Part shown: in pieces, positions 16,824 to 26,007 of the stretch | How positions within the stretch are numbered: position 1 is the first letter of the stretch | Layout of the letters: every line of letters begins with the position of its first letter | NCBI RefSeq assembly: GCF_001412595.2 | Contig: NZ_CP012640.2 | Location: forward strand, 3,968,001-4,032,000 | DNA from: Massilia sp. WG5 | GTDB lineage: Bacteria; Pseudomonadota; Gammaproteobacteria; Burkholderiales; Burkholderiaceae_D | Direction of reading: 5' to 3' | DNA: 64,000 nucleotides | Notes under the pieces: generated by a model | What the model saw: the letters and a program-made list of their open reading frames with translations, nothing else | Database searches by the model: none | Told to the model about the DNA's origin: nothing | Translations under genes and position numbers: made by a program

Positions 16824-17567
16824 ATGGAACTGAAGGATAAAGTAGTGGTCGTGACCGGCGGCGGGCAGGGCATCGGCCTGGCGATCGCCCGGCGTTGCGC
16901 GAAAGCCGGCGCCAGCGTCGCGGTCTGGGACCTGCGTGCGGAAACGGTCGATGCGGCAGCGGCGGCCCTGCAGGCGGAAGCGCCGGCGGCGCAGGTGCTG
17001 GGCTGCGTGGTCGACGTGTCGGACATGGCCAGTGTCCAGGCCGCAACGGCGGCGACGCTGGCGCATTTCGGGCGCATCGATGGCCTGGTCAACAATGCCG
17101 GTATCGTGGCCGACGCCCAGTTGCGCAAGATGAGCGAGGCGCAGTGGGACAGCGTGATCGACGTCAACCTCAAGGGTGTGTTCAACTGCGGTCGTGCGAC
17201 GGTCGAAGCGCTGATCGAGAGCCGCGGTGCGATCGTGAATATCTCGTCGATCGTCGGCCTGAGCGGCAACTTCGGCCAGACCAATTATGCGGCGGCCAAG
17301 GCCGGGGTGCTGGCGATGACCAAGACCTGGACCCGCGAGCTGGGACGCAAGGGGGTACGCTGCAATGCCGTGTGCCCGGGCTTCGTCGGCACCGCCATCG
17401 TCAAGGACATCCCGCAGAACGTGATCGACGAGATGGTCAAGGCGATTCCGCAGGGACGCATGGGCCAGCCGGACGAGGTGGCTTCCTGCGTGGTCTTCCT
17501 GTTGTCCGACGATGCCAGTTACGTCAACGGCGCGACGCTGGAAGTGTCGGGCGGATTGACGCTGTAG
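16824..17567 (+). CDS. Short-chain dehydrogenase/reductase, FabG-like 3-oxoacyl reductase
   Basis: A 247-residue Rossmann oxidoreductase. It has the cofactor motif TGGGQGIG (11–18), the NNAG motif, and the catalytic triad Ser142–Tyr155–Lys159 (YAAAK). The C-terminal EVSGGLTL resembles FabG-type enzymes that reduce 3-oxoacyl-ACP or 3-oxoacyl-CoA. A good Shine-Dalgarno (AGGAAGGAAACG) precedes the ATG. It stands alone 51 bp after the methyltransferase, not in an acyl-synthesis cluster, so it is probably an auxiliary reductase rather than the housekeeping fabG. Confidence 0.82.
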   Translation: MELKDKVVVVTGGGQGIGLAIARRCAKAGASVAVWDLRAETVDAAAAALQAEAPAAQVLGCVVDVSDMASVQAATAATLAHFGRIDGLVNNAGIVADAQLRKMSEAQWDSVIDVNLKGVFNCGRATVEALIESRGAIVNISSIVGLSGNFGQTNYAAAKAGVLAMTKTWTRELGRKGVRCNAVCPGFVGTAIVKDIPQNVIDEMVKAIPQGRMGQPDEVASCVVFLLSDDASYVNGATLEVSGGLTL

Positions 17568-17869
17568 CCGCAAAAGAAAAGGGCCCGCAATGGGCCCCGA
17601 TTTGAAGTCGTTCTTTTATGGCTTGGTGGCGAAGGCCAAGGCCTGTCGCGCAAACTTCTGTTTCTTAGCAACTGAGAAGTGCTATTTAAACAGGTATGTT
17701 GATGTTCGGCAAACGTAACGCATCGATTGTGCGGAATAAAAACAACACTGTTGCCAGATAGCAGCAACTTGCATGCCTGTCCATCCCACCCGCCAAGCGC
17801 TTCAAGGGGCAACTCGGTCCGCAAAAGCTTTATAATTCAGGGTTTTGATGATTTTTGCGGAGTATTCAG
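17568..17869. other. Intergenic region before fmdB
   Basis: About 300 bp with no convincing gene. At its left edge GGGCCC-GCAAT-GGGCCC (17581–17597) can fold into a short hairpin after the dehydrogenase, but without a T-run. The middle is AT-richer than the surroundings. The right side carries the likely fmdB promoter. Confidence 0.55.
17831..17836 (+). promoter_or_regulatory. Candidate -10 element of the fmdB operon
   Basis: Perfect TATAAT ending 33 nt before the fmdB ATG; the -35 region is weak. Confidence 0.45.
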
Positions 17870-18181
17870 ATGCCGATTTACGCCTACCGCTGCGATGAAT
17901 GCGGGTTTGCCAAAGACGTCCTGCAAAAGATTTCCGATCCGGTCCTGACGGTCTGCCCGTCGTGCGGCAAGTCATCGTACAAGAAGCAAGTTACCGCCGC
18001 CGGTTTCCAGCTCAAGGGCACCGGATGGTATGTGACCGACTTCCGCGGTGGCAGCGCCCCGGCGACCGGCACCGCGCCGTCGACCGACGGCGGCGGCAGC
18101 GCAGGCAGCGATAGTACCGCCAGCGCGGCGCCAGCGCCAACGCCAGCACCGGCCGCGACGCCGGGCGGCAGCGGTACCTGA
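17870..18181 (+). CDS. FmdB-family zinc-ribbon protein
   Basis: A 103-residue protein. The N-terminal zinc ribbon has Cys8, Cys11, Cys29 and Cys32 (CDEC...CPSC), the fold annotated as FmdB/CxxC_CxxC_SSSS regulatory protein. The ribbon continues through AGFQLKGTGWYVTDF and then gives way to a Gly/Ser/Ala/Pro-rich disordered tail. Function is not established; it is commonly the first gene before DUF502 and aspS in Betaproteobacteria, exactly as here. The ATG at 17870 was preferred to an in-frame start five codons upstream because the family begins MPIYAYRC. Confidence 0.9.
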   Translation: MPIYAYRCDECGFAKDVLQKISDPVLTVCPSCGKSSYKKQVTAAGFQLKGTGWYVTDFRGGSAPATGTAPSTDGGGSAGSDSTASAAPAPTPAPAATPGGSGT

Positions 18182-18196
18182 GCCTATCGGACACCG

Positions 18197-18817
18197 ATGC
18201 GTAAATATTTCATTACCGGCGCGCTGGTCCTGGTGCCCCTGGCGATTACCGCCTGGGTGCTCAACTTCGTGATCGGCACGCTGGACCAGTCGCTCATGCT
18301 GGTGCCGAGCGAGTGGCAGCCGCGCACCTACATTCCCGGCCTGGGTGCGATCATCACGCTGGCGATCGTGTTCCTGACCGGCGTGCTGACCAATAACCTG
18401 GTCGGCAAATGGTTCGTGCGCATGTGGGAGCGCCTGCTGAACCGTATCCCGGTCGTGAACTCGATCTACGGCAGCGTCAAGCAGGTGTCCGATACCCTGT
18501 TCTCGTCCTCCGGCAACGCGTTCCGCAAGGCCGTGCTGGTGCCTTACCCGCACGAGAACTCCTGGACGATCGCCTTCCTGACCGGCGTGCCGGGCGGCGA
18601 CGTGAAGAACCACCTGGTGGGCGACTATGTGAGCGTCTACGTGCCGACCACGCCCAACCCGACCTCGGGCTTCTTCCTGATGATGGAGCGCAGCCGGGTG
18701 GTCGAACTGGACATGACGGTCGACGCGGCCCTGAAGTACATCGTGTCGATGGGCGTCGTCGCCCCCGTCACGGCGGATGAGCCCGCGACAGCCGCGGCCG
18801 CCGTCGCAGCGGAATAA
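18197..18817 (+). CDS. DUF502 inner membrane protein
   Basis: A 206-residue protein with two membrane segments near the N-terminus (about 5–28 and 50–72), followed by a conserved domain containing the signature [16 protein letters not shown] and [15 protein letters not shown]. The Ala-rich tail is not conserved. Function is unknown, although the family occurs widely in bacteria. It lies 15 bp after fmdB and 65 bp before aspS, in the usual order. Confidence 0.88.
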   Translation: MRKYFITGALVLVPLAITAWVLNFVIGTLDQSLMLVPSEWQPRTYIPGLGAIITLAIVFLTGVLTNNLVGKWFVRMWERLLNRIPVVNSIYGSVKQVSDTLFSSSGNAFRKAVLVPYPHENSWTIAFLTGVPGGDVKNHLVGDYVSVYVPTTPNPTSGFFLMMERSRVVELDMTVDAALKYIVSMGVVAPVTADEPATAAAAVAAE

Positions 18818-18882
18818 AACAAGATAGCAAGAATCAAACGCCTGGCAGCAGGCACCGAATAACCAACCTGGATCGAAAAATT

Positions 18883-20688
18883 ATGTCCTCCATGCGTACC
18901 AACTACTGCGGCCTCGTGACCGAAGAGCTGCTGGGCCAAACCGTCAGCCTGTGCGGCTGGGTGCACCGCCGCCGCGACCACGGCGGGGTGATCTTCATCG
19001 ACCTGCGCGACCGCGAAGGCCTGGTGCAGGTCGTCTGCCACCCCGACAATGCGGAAGTCTTCAAGGCCGCCGAGCATGTGCGCAACGAGTACTGCCTGCG
19101 CGTCACCGGTACCGTCGTGAATCGCCTGGAAGGCACGGCCAACGCCAACCTGAAGTCGGGCAAGATCGAGATCAACACCACCAAGCTGGAAGTGCTGAAC
19201 GCCTCGGTCCCGGTGCCGTTCCAGCTGGACGACGACAACCTGTCGGAAACCACCCGCCTGACCCACCGCGTGCTCGACCTGCGCCGCGACCAGATGCAGC
19301 ACAACCTGCGCCTGCGCTACAAGGTCTCGATGGAAGTGCGCAAGTACCTGGACAACCTGGGCTTCATCGACATCGAAACCCCGATGCTGGGCAAGTCGAC
19401 CCCGGAAGGCGCCCGCGACTACCTGGTGCCTTCGCGCGTCAACCCGGGTACCTTCTTCGCACTGCCGCAATCGCCGCAGCTGTTCAAGCAGCTGCTGATG
19501 GTCGCCAACTTCGACCGCTACTACCAGATCACCAAGTGCTTCCGCGACGAAGACCTGCGTGCCGACCGCCAGCCGGAATTCACCCAGATCGACTGCGAAA
19601 CCTCGTTCCTGACCGAACAGGAAATCCGTGACCTGTTCGAAGACATGATGCGCGTCGTCTTCAAGAACGCCGCCGGCATCGACCTGCCGAACCCGTTCCC
19701 GGTGATGGACTTCGCCACCGCGATGGGTTCCTACGGTTCGGACAAGCCGGACATGCGCGTCAAGCTGCAGTTCACCGAACTGACCGAACTGATGAAGACC
19801 GTCGAATTCAAGGTCTTCAACAGCGCCGCCAACATGCCGAACGGACGCGTGGTCGGCCTGCGCGTGCCGCAGGGCGGTTCGATGCCGCGTTCGGAAATCG
19901 ACGCCTACACCCAGTTCGTCGCCATCTACGGCGCCAAGGGCCTGGCCTACATCAAGGTCAACGAGAAGGCAAAGGGCCGTGACGGCCTGCAGTCGCCGAT
20001 CGTGAAGAACCTCTCCGACGAGGTGCTGTCCCAGATCCTGGCCCTGACTGGCGCTGCGGATGGCGACCTGATCTTCTTCGGTGCAGATAAAGCCAAGGTC
20101 GTCAACGACGCCATGGGCGCGCTGCGCGTGAAGATCGGCCACTCGGAGTTCGGCAAGAAGGCCGGCCTGTTCGACGACGTCTGGTCGCCGCTGTGGGTGA
20201 TCGATTTCCCGATGTTCGAGTACGACGACGAAGCCGACCGCTGGACCGCGACCCACCACCCGTTCACCGCGCCGAAGGACGGCCACGAGGACATGCTCGA
20301 GACCAACCCGGGCGCCTGCGTCGCCAAGGCCTACGACATGGTCCTGAACGGCTGGGAACTGGGCGGCGGCTCGATCCGTATCCACCGCGAAGAAGTCCAG
20401 AGCAAGGTGTTCCGCGCGCTGAAGATCGACGCCGAGGAAGCCCAGCTGAAGTTCGGCTTCCTGCTGGACGCCCTGCAGTACGGCGCGCCGCCGCACGGTG
20501 GCCTGGCCTTCGGCCTGGATCGCCTGATCACCCTGATGACCGGCTCGACCTCGATCCGCGACGTGATCGCCTTCCCGAAGACCCAGCGCGCGCAGGACCT
20601 GCTGACCAACGCGCCGTCGGAAGTCGACGAGAAGCAGCTGAAGGAGCTGCACATCCGTCTGCGTAACGAGCAGCCGAAGGTCGCGTAA
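18883..20688 (+). CDS. aspS: Aspartyl-tRNA synthetase
   Basis: The 601-residue class IIb enzyme charges tRNA-Asp. It has an N-terminal OB-fold anticodon-binding domain (1–~105, with [19 protein letters not shown]), motif 2 [18 protein letters not shown] (about 220), the bacterial GAD insert (about 290–420), and motif 3 [13 protein letters not shown] (about 539). Full length for the bacterial type. Whether it also charges tRNA-Asn cannot be decided from this window. A REP-like hairpin lies 10 bp past the stop. Confidence 0.97.
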   Translation: MSSMRTNYCGLVTEELLGQTVSLCGWVHRRRDHGGVIFIDLRDREGLVQVVCHPDNAEVFKAAEHVRNEYCLRVTGTVVNRLEGTANANLKSGKIEINTTKLEVLNASVPVPFQLDDDNLSETTRLTHRVLDLRRDQMQHNLRLRYKVSMEVRKYLDNLGFIDIETPMLGKSTPEGARDYLVPSRVNPGTFFALPQSPQLFKQLLMVANFDRYYQITKCFRDEDLRADRQPEFTQIDCETSFLTEQEIRDLFEDMMRVVFKNAAGIDLPNPFPVMDFATAMGSYGSDKPDMRVKLQFTELTELMKTVEFKVFNSAANMPNGRVVGLRVPQGGSMPRSEIDAYTQFVAIYGAKGLAYIKVNEKAKGRDGLQSPIVKNLSDEVLSQILALTGAADGDLIFFGADKAKVVNDAMGALRVKIGHSEFGKKAGLFDDVWSPLWVIDFPMFEYDDEADRWTATHHPFTAPKDGHEDMLETNPGACVAKAYDMVLNGWELGGGSIRIHREEVQSKVFRALKIDAEEAQLKFGFLLDALQYGAPPHGGLAFGLDRLITLMTGSTSIRDVIAFPKTQRAQDLLTNAPSEVDEKQLKELHIRLRNEQPKVA

Positions 20689-20697
20689 GACCTGCCA

Positions 20698-20725
20698 CGT
20701 CGTTCCCGCCGCCGCGGGAACGACG
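20698..20725. repeat. REP-like hairpin repeat, copy 2 (single unit)
   Basis: CGTCGTTCCCGC (20698–20709) and its exact complement GCGGGAACGACG (20714–20725) around a 4-nt loop: the same core as at 10151, 28644 and 51235, here as one hairpin between aspS and nudB. Confidence 0.8.
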
Positions 20726-20736
20726 GCCAATAACGC

Positions 20737-20742
20737 TACAAT
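20737..20742 (+). promoter_or_regulatory. -10-like hexamer placed for a leaderless nudB transcript
   Basis: TACAAT is followed by exactly 6 nt and then the nudB ATG, the spacing expected if transcription starts at the A of the start codon. No Shine-Dalgarno is visible. There is no clear -35 because the REP hairpin occupies that position. Confidence 0.4.
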
Positions 20743-20748
20743 GGCGTT

Positions 20749-21210
20749 ATGCCCCACAAAATCCCCGAATCCGTCCTCGTCGTCATCCACACCGCCGACC
20801 TGGAAGTGCTGCTGATCGAGCGCGCCGACCGGCCCGGCTTCTGGCAATCCGTCACCGGTTCGCTCGACCGCGACGACGAGCCGCTGCCGGAGACCGCCGC
20901 CCGCGAGCTGTTCGAGGAAACCGGCATCGTCGCCGACGGCGAAACGATCCGGCTGCACGACTGGCATCTGTCGAACATCTACGAGATCTACCAGACCTGG
21001 CGCCATCGCTATGCGCCCGGCGTCACCCACAACACGGAACACGTGTTTTCCGTCTGCGTACCGCGCGACATCCCGATTACCCTGGCGCCGCGCGAGCACC
21101 TGCAATATGCCTGGCTGCCGCTCCTGGAAGCGGCCGACCGCTGTTTTTCCAGTTCGAACGCGGAAGCGATTTTACAATTGCCGCGCCATTTCGCCGCTTC
21201 ATCCTGCTAG
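20749..21210 (+). CDS. nudB: Dihydroneopterin triphosphate diphosphatase (Nudix) NudB
   Basis: A 153-residue Nudix hydrolase. NudB removes pyrophosphate from dihydroneopterin triphosphate early in folate synthesis. The Nudix box is complete: G-x5-E-x7-REL-x-EE-x-GI, within GSLDRDDEPLPE...RELFEETGI. The YQTWRHRYAPGVTHNTEHVF segment matches NudB more than general MutT proteins. The position right after aspS is conserved in Betaproteobacteria. A possible leaderless promoter precedes it. Confidence 0.9.
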   Translation: MPHKIPESVLVVIHTADLEVLLIERADRPGFWQSVTGSLDRDDEPLPETAARELFEETGIVADGETIRLHDWHLSNIYEIYQTWRHRYAPGVTHNTEHVFSVCVPRDIPITLAPREHLQYAWLPLLEAADRCFSSSNAEAILQLPRHFAASSC

Positions 21211-21328
21211 TTTCTGTAAACATAATCATTTCACGTAGACGATTGTGACAAGTGCGACACAGGCGCTGTTCAATATCTATGCTATGGTTGATTGCTCGTA
21301 ACCAGGGTGTTTCCACCGCCCCAGCCGC

Positions 21329-23026
21329 ATGCGCAGTCAACACCACATCAAGTTTGCTTTCCTGGCTGTGTTCCTCGTGATGGCGCTGGTGGCGGCCGTG
21401 CCGTTCTGGCTGGACCGCTCGACCACCATGATCGTCCGGCAACTGCGCGCGGAACTGGAGCAGCAGCAGCGCCTGGACAGTATCCTGGATGCCCTGCGCG
21501 ACGCCGAGACCGGCCAGCGCGGCTTCATTATCACCGGCAATGAAGCCTTCCTCGAGCCGTATCAGCGGGCCCGGCAGACGCTGCCGGCCACGATCCACGA
21601 AGCCAAGGCCAGGGCGCGCAACGACGTCGAGCGCGCCGCCGTGTGGCGCATCGCCCGTGTCGCCGAACTCAAGCTTGCCGAACTCGACGACACGGTCGCC
21701 ATGCGGCGCATCGGAGGCTTCGCAAAAACCGAAAAAGTGGTCGGCGCGATGCGCGGCAAAGCGTATATGGACGAGCTGCGCCGCATGATCGGCGCCCAGC
21801 AGTCGCAGGCCGAGACGCGGCGCGCGCAGTTGCGCACGGAGATGCTGGCGGCTTCGCACCGCATGTTCGCCGTCGGCCTGGCGGCGACCCTCATCAATGT
21901 CTGCGTGCTGGGCGCGCTGTTGACGGTGCTGGCGCGCATGCTGCGCGCGCGCCGCGAGATCGCCCTCCAGCTGGAGCAGAAGGCGGAACAGCTGGCCGCC
22001 GCGGTCGAGCTGACCGGCGGCCACAACCGCGAGCTCAAGGCCGTCGCCGAGATGCTGCGCGCAATCGAAGCCCTGCCATCCAGCCTGGACACCGGGCCGG
22101 TGGTGGCGCGCGGCTTCGCCAGATTGCTGCCGGGGACCGGCGGCACCTTCTTCGCGATGGGCGCCGGCGACGACCAGCCGCTGCGCCAGCTGGCGCGCTG
22201 GGGCGAGGCATCGAGCCAGCCGGCCGAGATGGCGCCCGAGGATTGCTGGGCCCTGCGCCATGGCGCGCGCTACCGGACCGTCGGCTACCACGGGCCGTCC
22301 TGTGCCCACTACCGCAGCCGCGGAAGCGACGGCGACGGCGACGGCGCCACCCGCCTGTGCATCCCGCTGGTCACGCACGACGAGCTGGTCGGCATGATCC
22401 ACCTGGAAGGCATCGCATCGGAACCGGCGCAGCGCGACGAGCAGGAGCGTGTCGCCGTCACCGTCGCCGAACAGCTGGCGCTGGCGCTCGGCAACGCCAG
22501 GCTGCGCGAAGCGCTGCGCCGCCAGTCGGTGCTGGATCCGCTCACCGGCCTGTTCAATCGCCGCTACTTCGACGAGACCCTGAAGCGCGAGCTGTCGCGC
22601 TCACGCCGGATGGGCGTGCCGCTGTCGCTGGTAGTGCTCGATGTCGATCACTTCAAGCGCGTCAACGACGGCTTCGGCCATGCCACCGGGGATGCGGTCC
22701 TGCGCGCGATCGCCCAGCTGGTGCGGCAGTCGATCCGCGACTGCGACGTCGCCTGCCGCTACGGCGGCGAAGAGCTGGTCATCCTGATGCCGGACTGCGC
22801 GCAGGCGGATGCGGCCCGGCGCGCGGAAGCGCTGCGCGCCGACATCGCCGGCGCGCCGCCGATGCATGAAGGCGCCGGTCCCGCCGCCATTACCGCCTCG
22901 TTCGGCGTCGCCCAGTACCCGCTTCATGGTCCCGATGCCGAGGCCCTGTTCTGGGCTGCCGACAAGGCCCTGTACCAGGCCAAGCGGGAAGGGCGCAACC
23001 GTGTCGTTGCCGCTTCGCAAGCGTAA
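21329..23026 (+). CDS. Membrane diguanylate cyclase (CHASE3–GAF–GGDEF)
   Basis: A 565-residue enzyme that would make cyclic di-GMP from GTP. It has a first membrane helix (about 8–27), a periplasmic CHASE3-like helical sensor (about 35–170, with DAETGQRGFIITGNEAFLEPY), a second membrane helix (about 178–200), a short coiled linker, a GAF-like domain (about 245–395) and a GGDEF domain (about 400–560). The active site reads GGEEL (479–483), a functional-type variant of GGDEF, and the inhibitory I-site RDCD (470–473) is intact, so product inhibition is expected. It lies between nudB and the phosphatase-fold gene, a place where these two are usually adjacent, so it looks inserted. Confidence 0.9.
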   Translation: MRSQHHIKFAFLAVFLVMALVAAVPFWLDRSTTMIVRQLRAELEQQQRLDSILDALRDAETGQRGFIITGNEAFLEPYQRARQTLPATIHEAKARARNDVERAAVWRIARVAELKLAELDDTVAMRRIGGFAKTEKVVGAMRGKAYMDELRRMIGAQQSQAETRRAQLRTEMLAASHRMFAVGLAATLINVCVLGALLTVLARMLRARREIALQLEQKAEQLAAAVELTGGHNRELKAVAEMLRAIEALPSSLDTGPVVARGFARLLPGTGGTFFAMGAGDDQPLRQLARWGEASSQPAEMAPEDCWALRHGARYRTVGYHGPSCAHYRSRGSDGDGDGATRLCIPLVTHDELVGMIHLEGIASEPAQRDEQERVAVTVAEQLALALGNARLREALRRQSVLDPLTGLFNRRYFDETLKRELSRSRRMGVPLSLVVLDVDHFKRVNDGFGHATGDAVLRAIAQLVRQSIRDCDVACRYGGEELVILMPDCAQADAARRAEALRADIAGAPPMHEGAGPAAITASFGVAQYPLHGPDAEALFWAADKALYQAKREGRNRVVAASQA

Positions 23027-23327
23027 TTGCCCGCAGTTGCCTGCACGTTCCCTGATTTTTACTGCTTTTAGGCAATAAATACCGAAAGATTGTTGGGCGA
23101 GCGTCACATTTCGATACATTTTGAGACAAATGTATGAGCATAATTCTTACGACTTTGTCAGCGAACGCCTACAGTTTTACAGGTAAATCGGAATTAAATT
23201 TGGAACAGATGAGATAACACAATAGATTACCTCGTTTGACAGTCGGAAACGATTTGATTAAGGTCAATAAATCGCCCAGAGGCGAATTATCTTTTTGCAA
23301 CGTCCAACGAAGGTTACTGGAGGATTT
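23027..23327. other. AT-rich intergenic region upstream of the small protein gene
   Basis: These 301 bp are strikingly AT-rich for this genome (long A/T runs throughout) and hold no gene. They contain a good -35 (TTGACA at 23236) and other promoter-like words. The composition suggests a long regulatory leader or acquired DNA. Confidence 0.6.
23236..23264 (+). promoter_or_regulatory. Candidate promoter of the 61-residue protein gene
   Basis: Perfect TTGACA (23236–23241), 17-bp spacer, then TAAGGT (23259–23264), a weak -10. It would give a leader of about 57 nt. Confidence 0.4.
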
Positions 23328-23513
23328 ATGAGCGAACAAAAGCACGAGCAGAAAGTAAAAGATGTCAGCGTTGACAATGATTATCTATGCATTGAATTGC
23401 TGAACGGCCTGCTCTTGACCGGTCCGCTGCGTACCAACCCGATTCACCGCGAATCCACCGAGTCTGCAAGCCAGGCACCGGCCGAACACTTCCTGCCGGC
23501 CATGAGCATCTGA
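23328..23513 (+). CDS. Small uncharacterised protein, DUF2442-like N-terminal pattern
   Basis: A 61-residue acidic soluble protein with a strong Shine-Dalgarno (GGAGG, 23319–23323) before the ATG. The N-terminus is charged (SEQKHEQKVKDV). The middle, VSVDNDYLCIELLNGLLLTGPL, follows the DUF2442 pattern of a hydrophobic strand, a turn, 'NG/DGR', then 'PL'. The C-terminus is short and unlike the family. The similarity is by eye and weak. It sits in an AT-rich patch next to the diguanylate cyclase, so it might be part of the same acquired segment. Function unknown. Confidence 0.65.
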   Translation: MSEQKHEQKVKDVSVDNDYLCIELLNGLLLTGPLRTNPIHRESTESASQAPAEHFLPAMSI

Positions 23514-23605
23514 GCCCTTTTGCGCCATTCCTGGCCTCAGACCGGGAATGGCGTGACGCGCCGCACGATTGGCGCGCTTAACGGAAGAACACGGAATGAT
23601 GGGGT

Positions 23606-23611
23606 TAAAAT
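23606..23611 (+). promoter_or_regulatory. -10-like hexamer placed for a leaderless transcript of the phosphatase-fold gene
   Basis: TAAAAT followed by exactly 6 nt and the ATG at 23618; no Shine-Dalgarno is visible. Same geometry as at 20737 and 62613. Confidence 0.4.
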
Positions 23612-23617
23612 GTTCCC

Positions 23618-24436
23618 ATGAAAATTCGTGTTGCGACCTACAATATCCACAAAGGCGTCTCGTCCTTCCGCAGCACGCCGCGTGTGATGGCCCTGAAAAA
23701 AGCCATCGGCATGTTCGATGCGGACGTCGTGTTCCTGCAGGAAGTGCAGGGTCGGCACGACCGTTACCAGGCGCGCTACGGCGAAAAGCTGCGCAGCCCG
23801 CATCACCACTGGCCGGAAAAAGCCCAGCACGAGTTCTTCGCCGGTGAAGCGCTGCATGCCGCCTATGGCATGAACGCGGTGTATGACCACGGCCACCATG
23901 GGAATGCGCTGCTGTCCTGCTACCCGATCGCGAACCAGCACAACCATGACATATCCGATCACGCCTACGAGCAGCGTGGAATCCTGCATTGCGTGCTGGA
24001 GACGCCGGTCGGCCAGGTGCACTGTTATGTGGTGCACCTGGGTCTGTTCGAAGGCAGCCGCCGGCGCCAGACCGACGCCCTGATCAGCGCGGTCAACGAG
24101 TCGGCGTCGGACGGCGAGCCGGTCATCATCGCCGGCGACTTCAACGACTGGCGCAATACCCTGAGCGATTGCCTGCGCCTGAAGCTGGGCGTGGTCGAGG
24201 TGTTCGACGAACTGGAGCGGCGTTCTTCGCGGATCGGCGAGCTGGTGCGCAATGTGGCGGGACGCGAGCGGCGCCTGGTGCCGGCGCGGACCTTCCCGGC
24301 CGCCTTGCCCTGGTTCCGTCTCGACCGGATCTATGTACGCGGTTTCAAGGTCGAACAGGCGGAAGTCCTGCACGGGCCGCAATGGGCCCGTTTGTCGGAC
24401 CATGCTCCCATCGTTGCCAACTTGCAGTTAGCTTAG
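23618..24436 (+). CDS. Endonuclease/exonuclease/phosphatase-fold protein
   Basis: A 272-residue metal-dependent hydrolase of the EEP superfamily. It shows the strand RVATYNIHKG, the metal-binding VVFLQEVQG, the GDFNDWRN motif and the catalytic LSDHAPIVA near the C-terminus. It lies directly before the cardiolipin synthase gene (8 bp), as in many Betaproteobacteria, so a role in phospholipid turnover is plausible; a nuclease role cannot be excluded. No signal peptide. Confidence 0.87.
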   Translation: MKIRVATYNIHKGVSSFRSTPRVMALKKAIGMFDADVVFLQEVQGRHDRYQARYGEKLRSPHHHWPEKAQHEFFAGEALHAAYGMNAVYDHGHHGNALLSCYPIANQHNHDISDHAYEQRGILHCVLETPVGQVHCYVVHLGLFEGSRRRQTDALISAVNESASDGEPVIIAGDFNDWRNTLSDCLRLKLGVVEVFDELERRSSRIGELVRNVAGRERRLVPARTFPAALPWFRLDRIYVRGFKVEQAEVLHGPQWARLSDHAPIVANLQLA

Positions 24437-24444
24437 CCCGGCCC

Positions 24445-25602
24445 ATGCGTTCAGTTACTTACGTCGCCAACAACGACGTCAAGCTATTGGAAAGCGGTAC
24501 TTACTTCAAAGAACTGCTGGCTGCGATCGATTCGGCGAAACACGAAATCCTCTACGAGACGTATATCTATGCCGGGGACGAGACCGCGCGCGCCGTCACC
24601 GAGGCCCTGAAGCGCGCCGCGAAACGCGAGGTCAAGGTGCGCGTGCTGGTCGACTGGTTCGGCACCGGCCGCCGCACCTGCTGCCAGCTGGGCGAGGAAT
24701 TCGCCGAGGCTTGCGTGCACTACCGGATGTTCAATCCGTGGTTCCGGCGCGGCGCGGCGCGCAGCCACCGCAAGATCGCGGTGATCGACGGCGAGACCGC
24801 CTTCGTCGGCGGCATCAACACGAATGACAATTCGCTGTGCGACTACGCGCCCTATAAACCGCTGCCGGCGCCGCGCTGGGATTTCGCGGTGCGGGTGCGC
24901 GGTCCGCTGGTGGACAGCATCCACCGCGAGTCGCAGGCCCAATGGACCCGCGCCGGGCACCTGGACCTGAAGCATCGCTACCACCTGTTCCGCGAATCGC
25001 GCAGGCAGCCCGCCGGCCTGGGCGAGCGTCCGATGCGCGCCGGCTTCGTGGTGCGCGACAACCTGCGCAACCGCCGCACCATCCAGCGCGCCTACCTGCA
25101 GGCGATCGGGCGGGCCCGCAAGCGCGTGCTGATGGCCACGCCGTATTTCGCGCCGGGACGCAAATTCCGCCAGGCCCTGGCGGAGGCGGCGCGGCGCGGC
25201 GTCGACGTCTGTCTCCTGATCGGCGTGGGCGAGTTCCGCATGCAGGATGCGGTCGCGAATTCCTTCTATCCGCAGTTGCTGGCGGCCGGCGTGCGCATCG
25301 TCGAATACCGCAAGACGCAATTGCACGCCAAGGTGGCGGTGGTCGACCACGACTGGGCCACGGTCGGTTCCAGCAACTGCGACGGCCTGTCGCTGTTCGT
25401 GAACCAGGAAGCCAACGTGGTGGTGCGCGACGCGGCCTTCGCCTCCAGCATGGCGAAGCAGATCGAGGGCGGCATCGCCGACGGCATTCCGGTCGGCATG
25501 GATGACTTGAAGCAACTCAGTTGGGTGCGCCGCACCGGACACGGAATAGCCTATCTTTTGTATAAACTGACGATGCGGATCTTTACTATCGGCTATGCCT
25601 GA
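24445..25602 (+). CDS. clsB: Cardiolipin synthase ClsB-type (phospholipase D family)
   Basis: A 385-residue phospholipase D-fold enzyme without N-terminal membrane helices, the ClsB form. Two HKD motifs are complete: HRKIAVID (His108–Asp115) and HAKVAVVD (His294–Asp301), each HxKx4D. It would join phosphatidylglycerol with another phospholipid to give cardiolipin at the inner membrane. The ATG at 24445 was chosen because it follows the upstream stop by 8 bp and gives the proper N-terminus; the open frame extends far upstream only as an overlap of the previous gene. A hydrophobic C-terminal stretch (GIAYLLYKLTMRIF) may help membrane binding. Confidence 0.9.
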   Translation: MRSVTYVANNDVKLLESGTYFKELLAAIDSAKHEILYETYIYAGDETARAVTEALKRAAKREVKVRVLVDWFGTGRRTCCQLGEEFAEACVHYRMFNPWFRRGAARSHRKIAVIDGETAFVGGINTNDNSLCDYAPYKPLPAPRWDFAVRVRGPLVDSIHRESQAQWTRAGHLDLKHRYHLFRESRRQPAGLGERPMRAGFVVRDNLRNRRTIQRAYLQAIGRARKRVLMATPYFAPGRKFRQALAEAARRGVDVCLLIGVGEFRMQDAVANSFYPQLLAAGVRIVEYRKTQLHAKVAVVDHDWATVGSSNCDGLSLFVNQEANVVVRDAAFASSMAKQIEGGIADGIPVGMDDLKQLSWVRRTGHGIAYLLYKLTMRIFTIGYA

Positions 25603-25620
25603 GCAGAAAACGTATTATTC

Positions 25621-26007
25621 ATGAGCGAAAACGACAACGTACGGATCGACAAATGGCTGTGGGCGGCACGCTTCTTCAAGACGCGTTCGCTGGCGGCGGA
25701 GGCGGTCGACCGCGGCAGGATCAAGATCAATGCCGAGAACGTCAAGCCTGCACGTTCGGTGAAAATCAAGGACAAGATTCTCATCGACAATGGCTCGACG
25801 CGCTGGGAAGTGATCGTGCTGGGCCTGTCCGGCACGCGCGGCCCGGCGCCGGTGGCGCAGGCCCTCTACCGCGAGACCGAAGCCAGCGTCCAGAAACGCG
25901 CGAACGACCAGGAAGCGCGCCGCCTGTTCCCCGAACCCGGCAGCACGATCAAGGGACGGCCCACCAAGCGCGACCGCCGCGCGATCGAACGCGCCGGCGA
26001 TTCGTAG
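25621..26007 (+). CDS. hslR: S4-domain RNA-binding protein, Hsp15 (HslR)
   Basis: A 128-residue protein with an S4 RNA-binding domain (about 7–70, RIDKWLWAARFFKTRSLAAEAV) and a basic C-terminus. Hsp15 binds stalled 50S subunits that carry a nascent chain with tRNA and helps recycle them after heat shock. Length fits the E. coli protein (133 residues). It starts 18 bp after clsB and is probably cotranscribed. A degenerate GTAGGGTGGG...GCCCAC inverted motif follows the stop codon. Confidence 0.92.
   Translation: MSENDNVRIDKWLWAARFFKTRSLAAEAVDRGRIKINAENVKPARSVKIKDKILIDNGSTRWEVIVLGLSGTRGPAPVAQALYRETEASVQKRANDQEARRLFPEPGSTIKGRPTKRDRRAIERAGDS

Noticed and set aside
20298..20700. Possible CRISPR or tandem repeat
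   Set aside because: The repeated motifs in the window are the dispersed REP-like hairpins; no regularly spaced repeat-spacer pattern was seen anywhere.
23295..23327. An earlier in-frame start for the 61-residue protein
   Set aside because: The ATG at 23328 has a strong GGAGG 4 nt upstream, whereas the earlier start has none.
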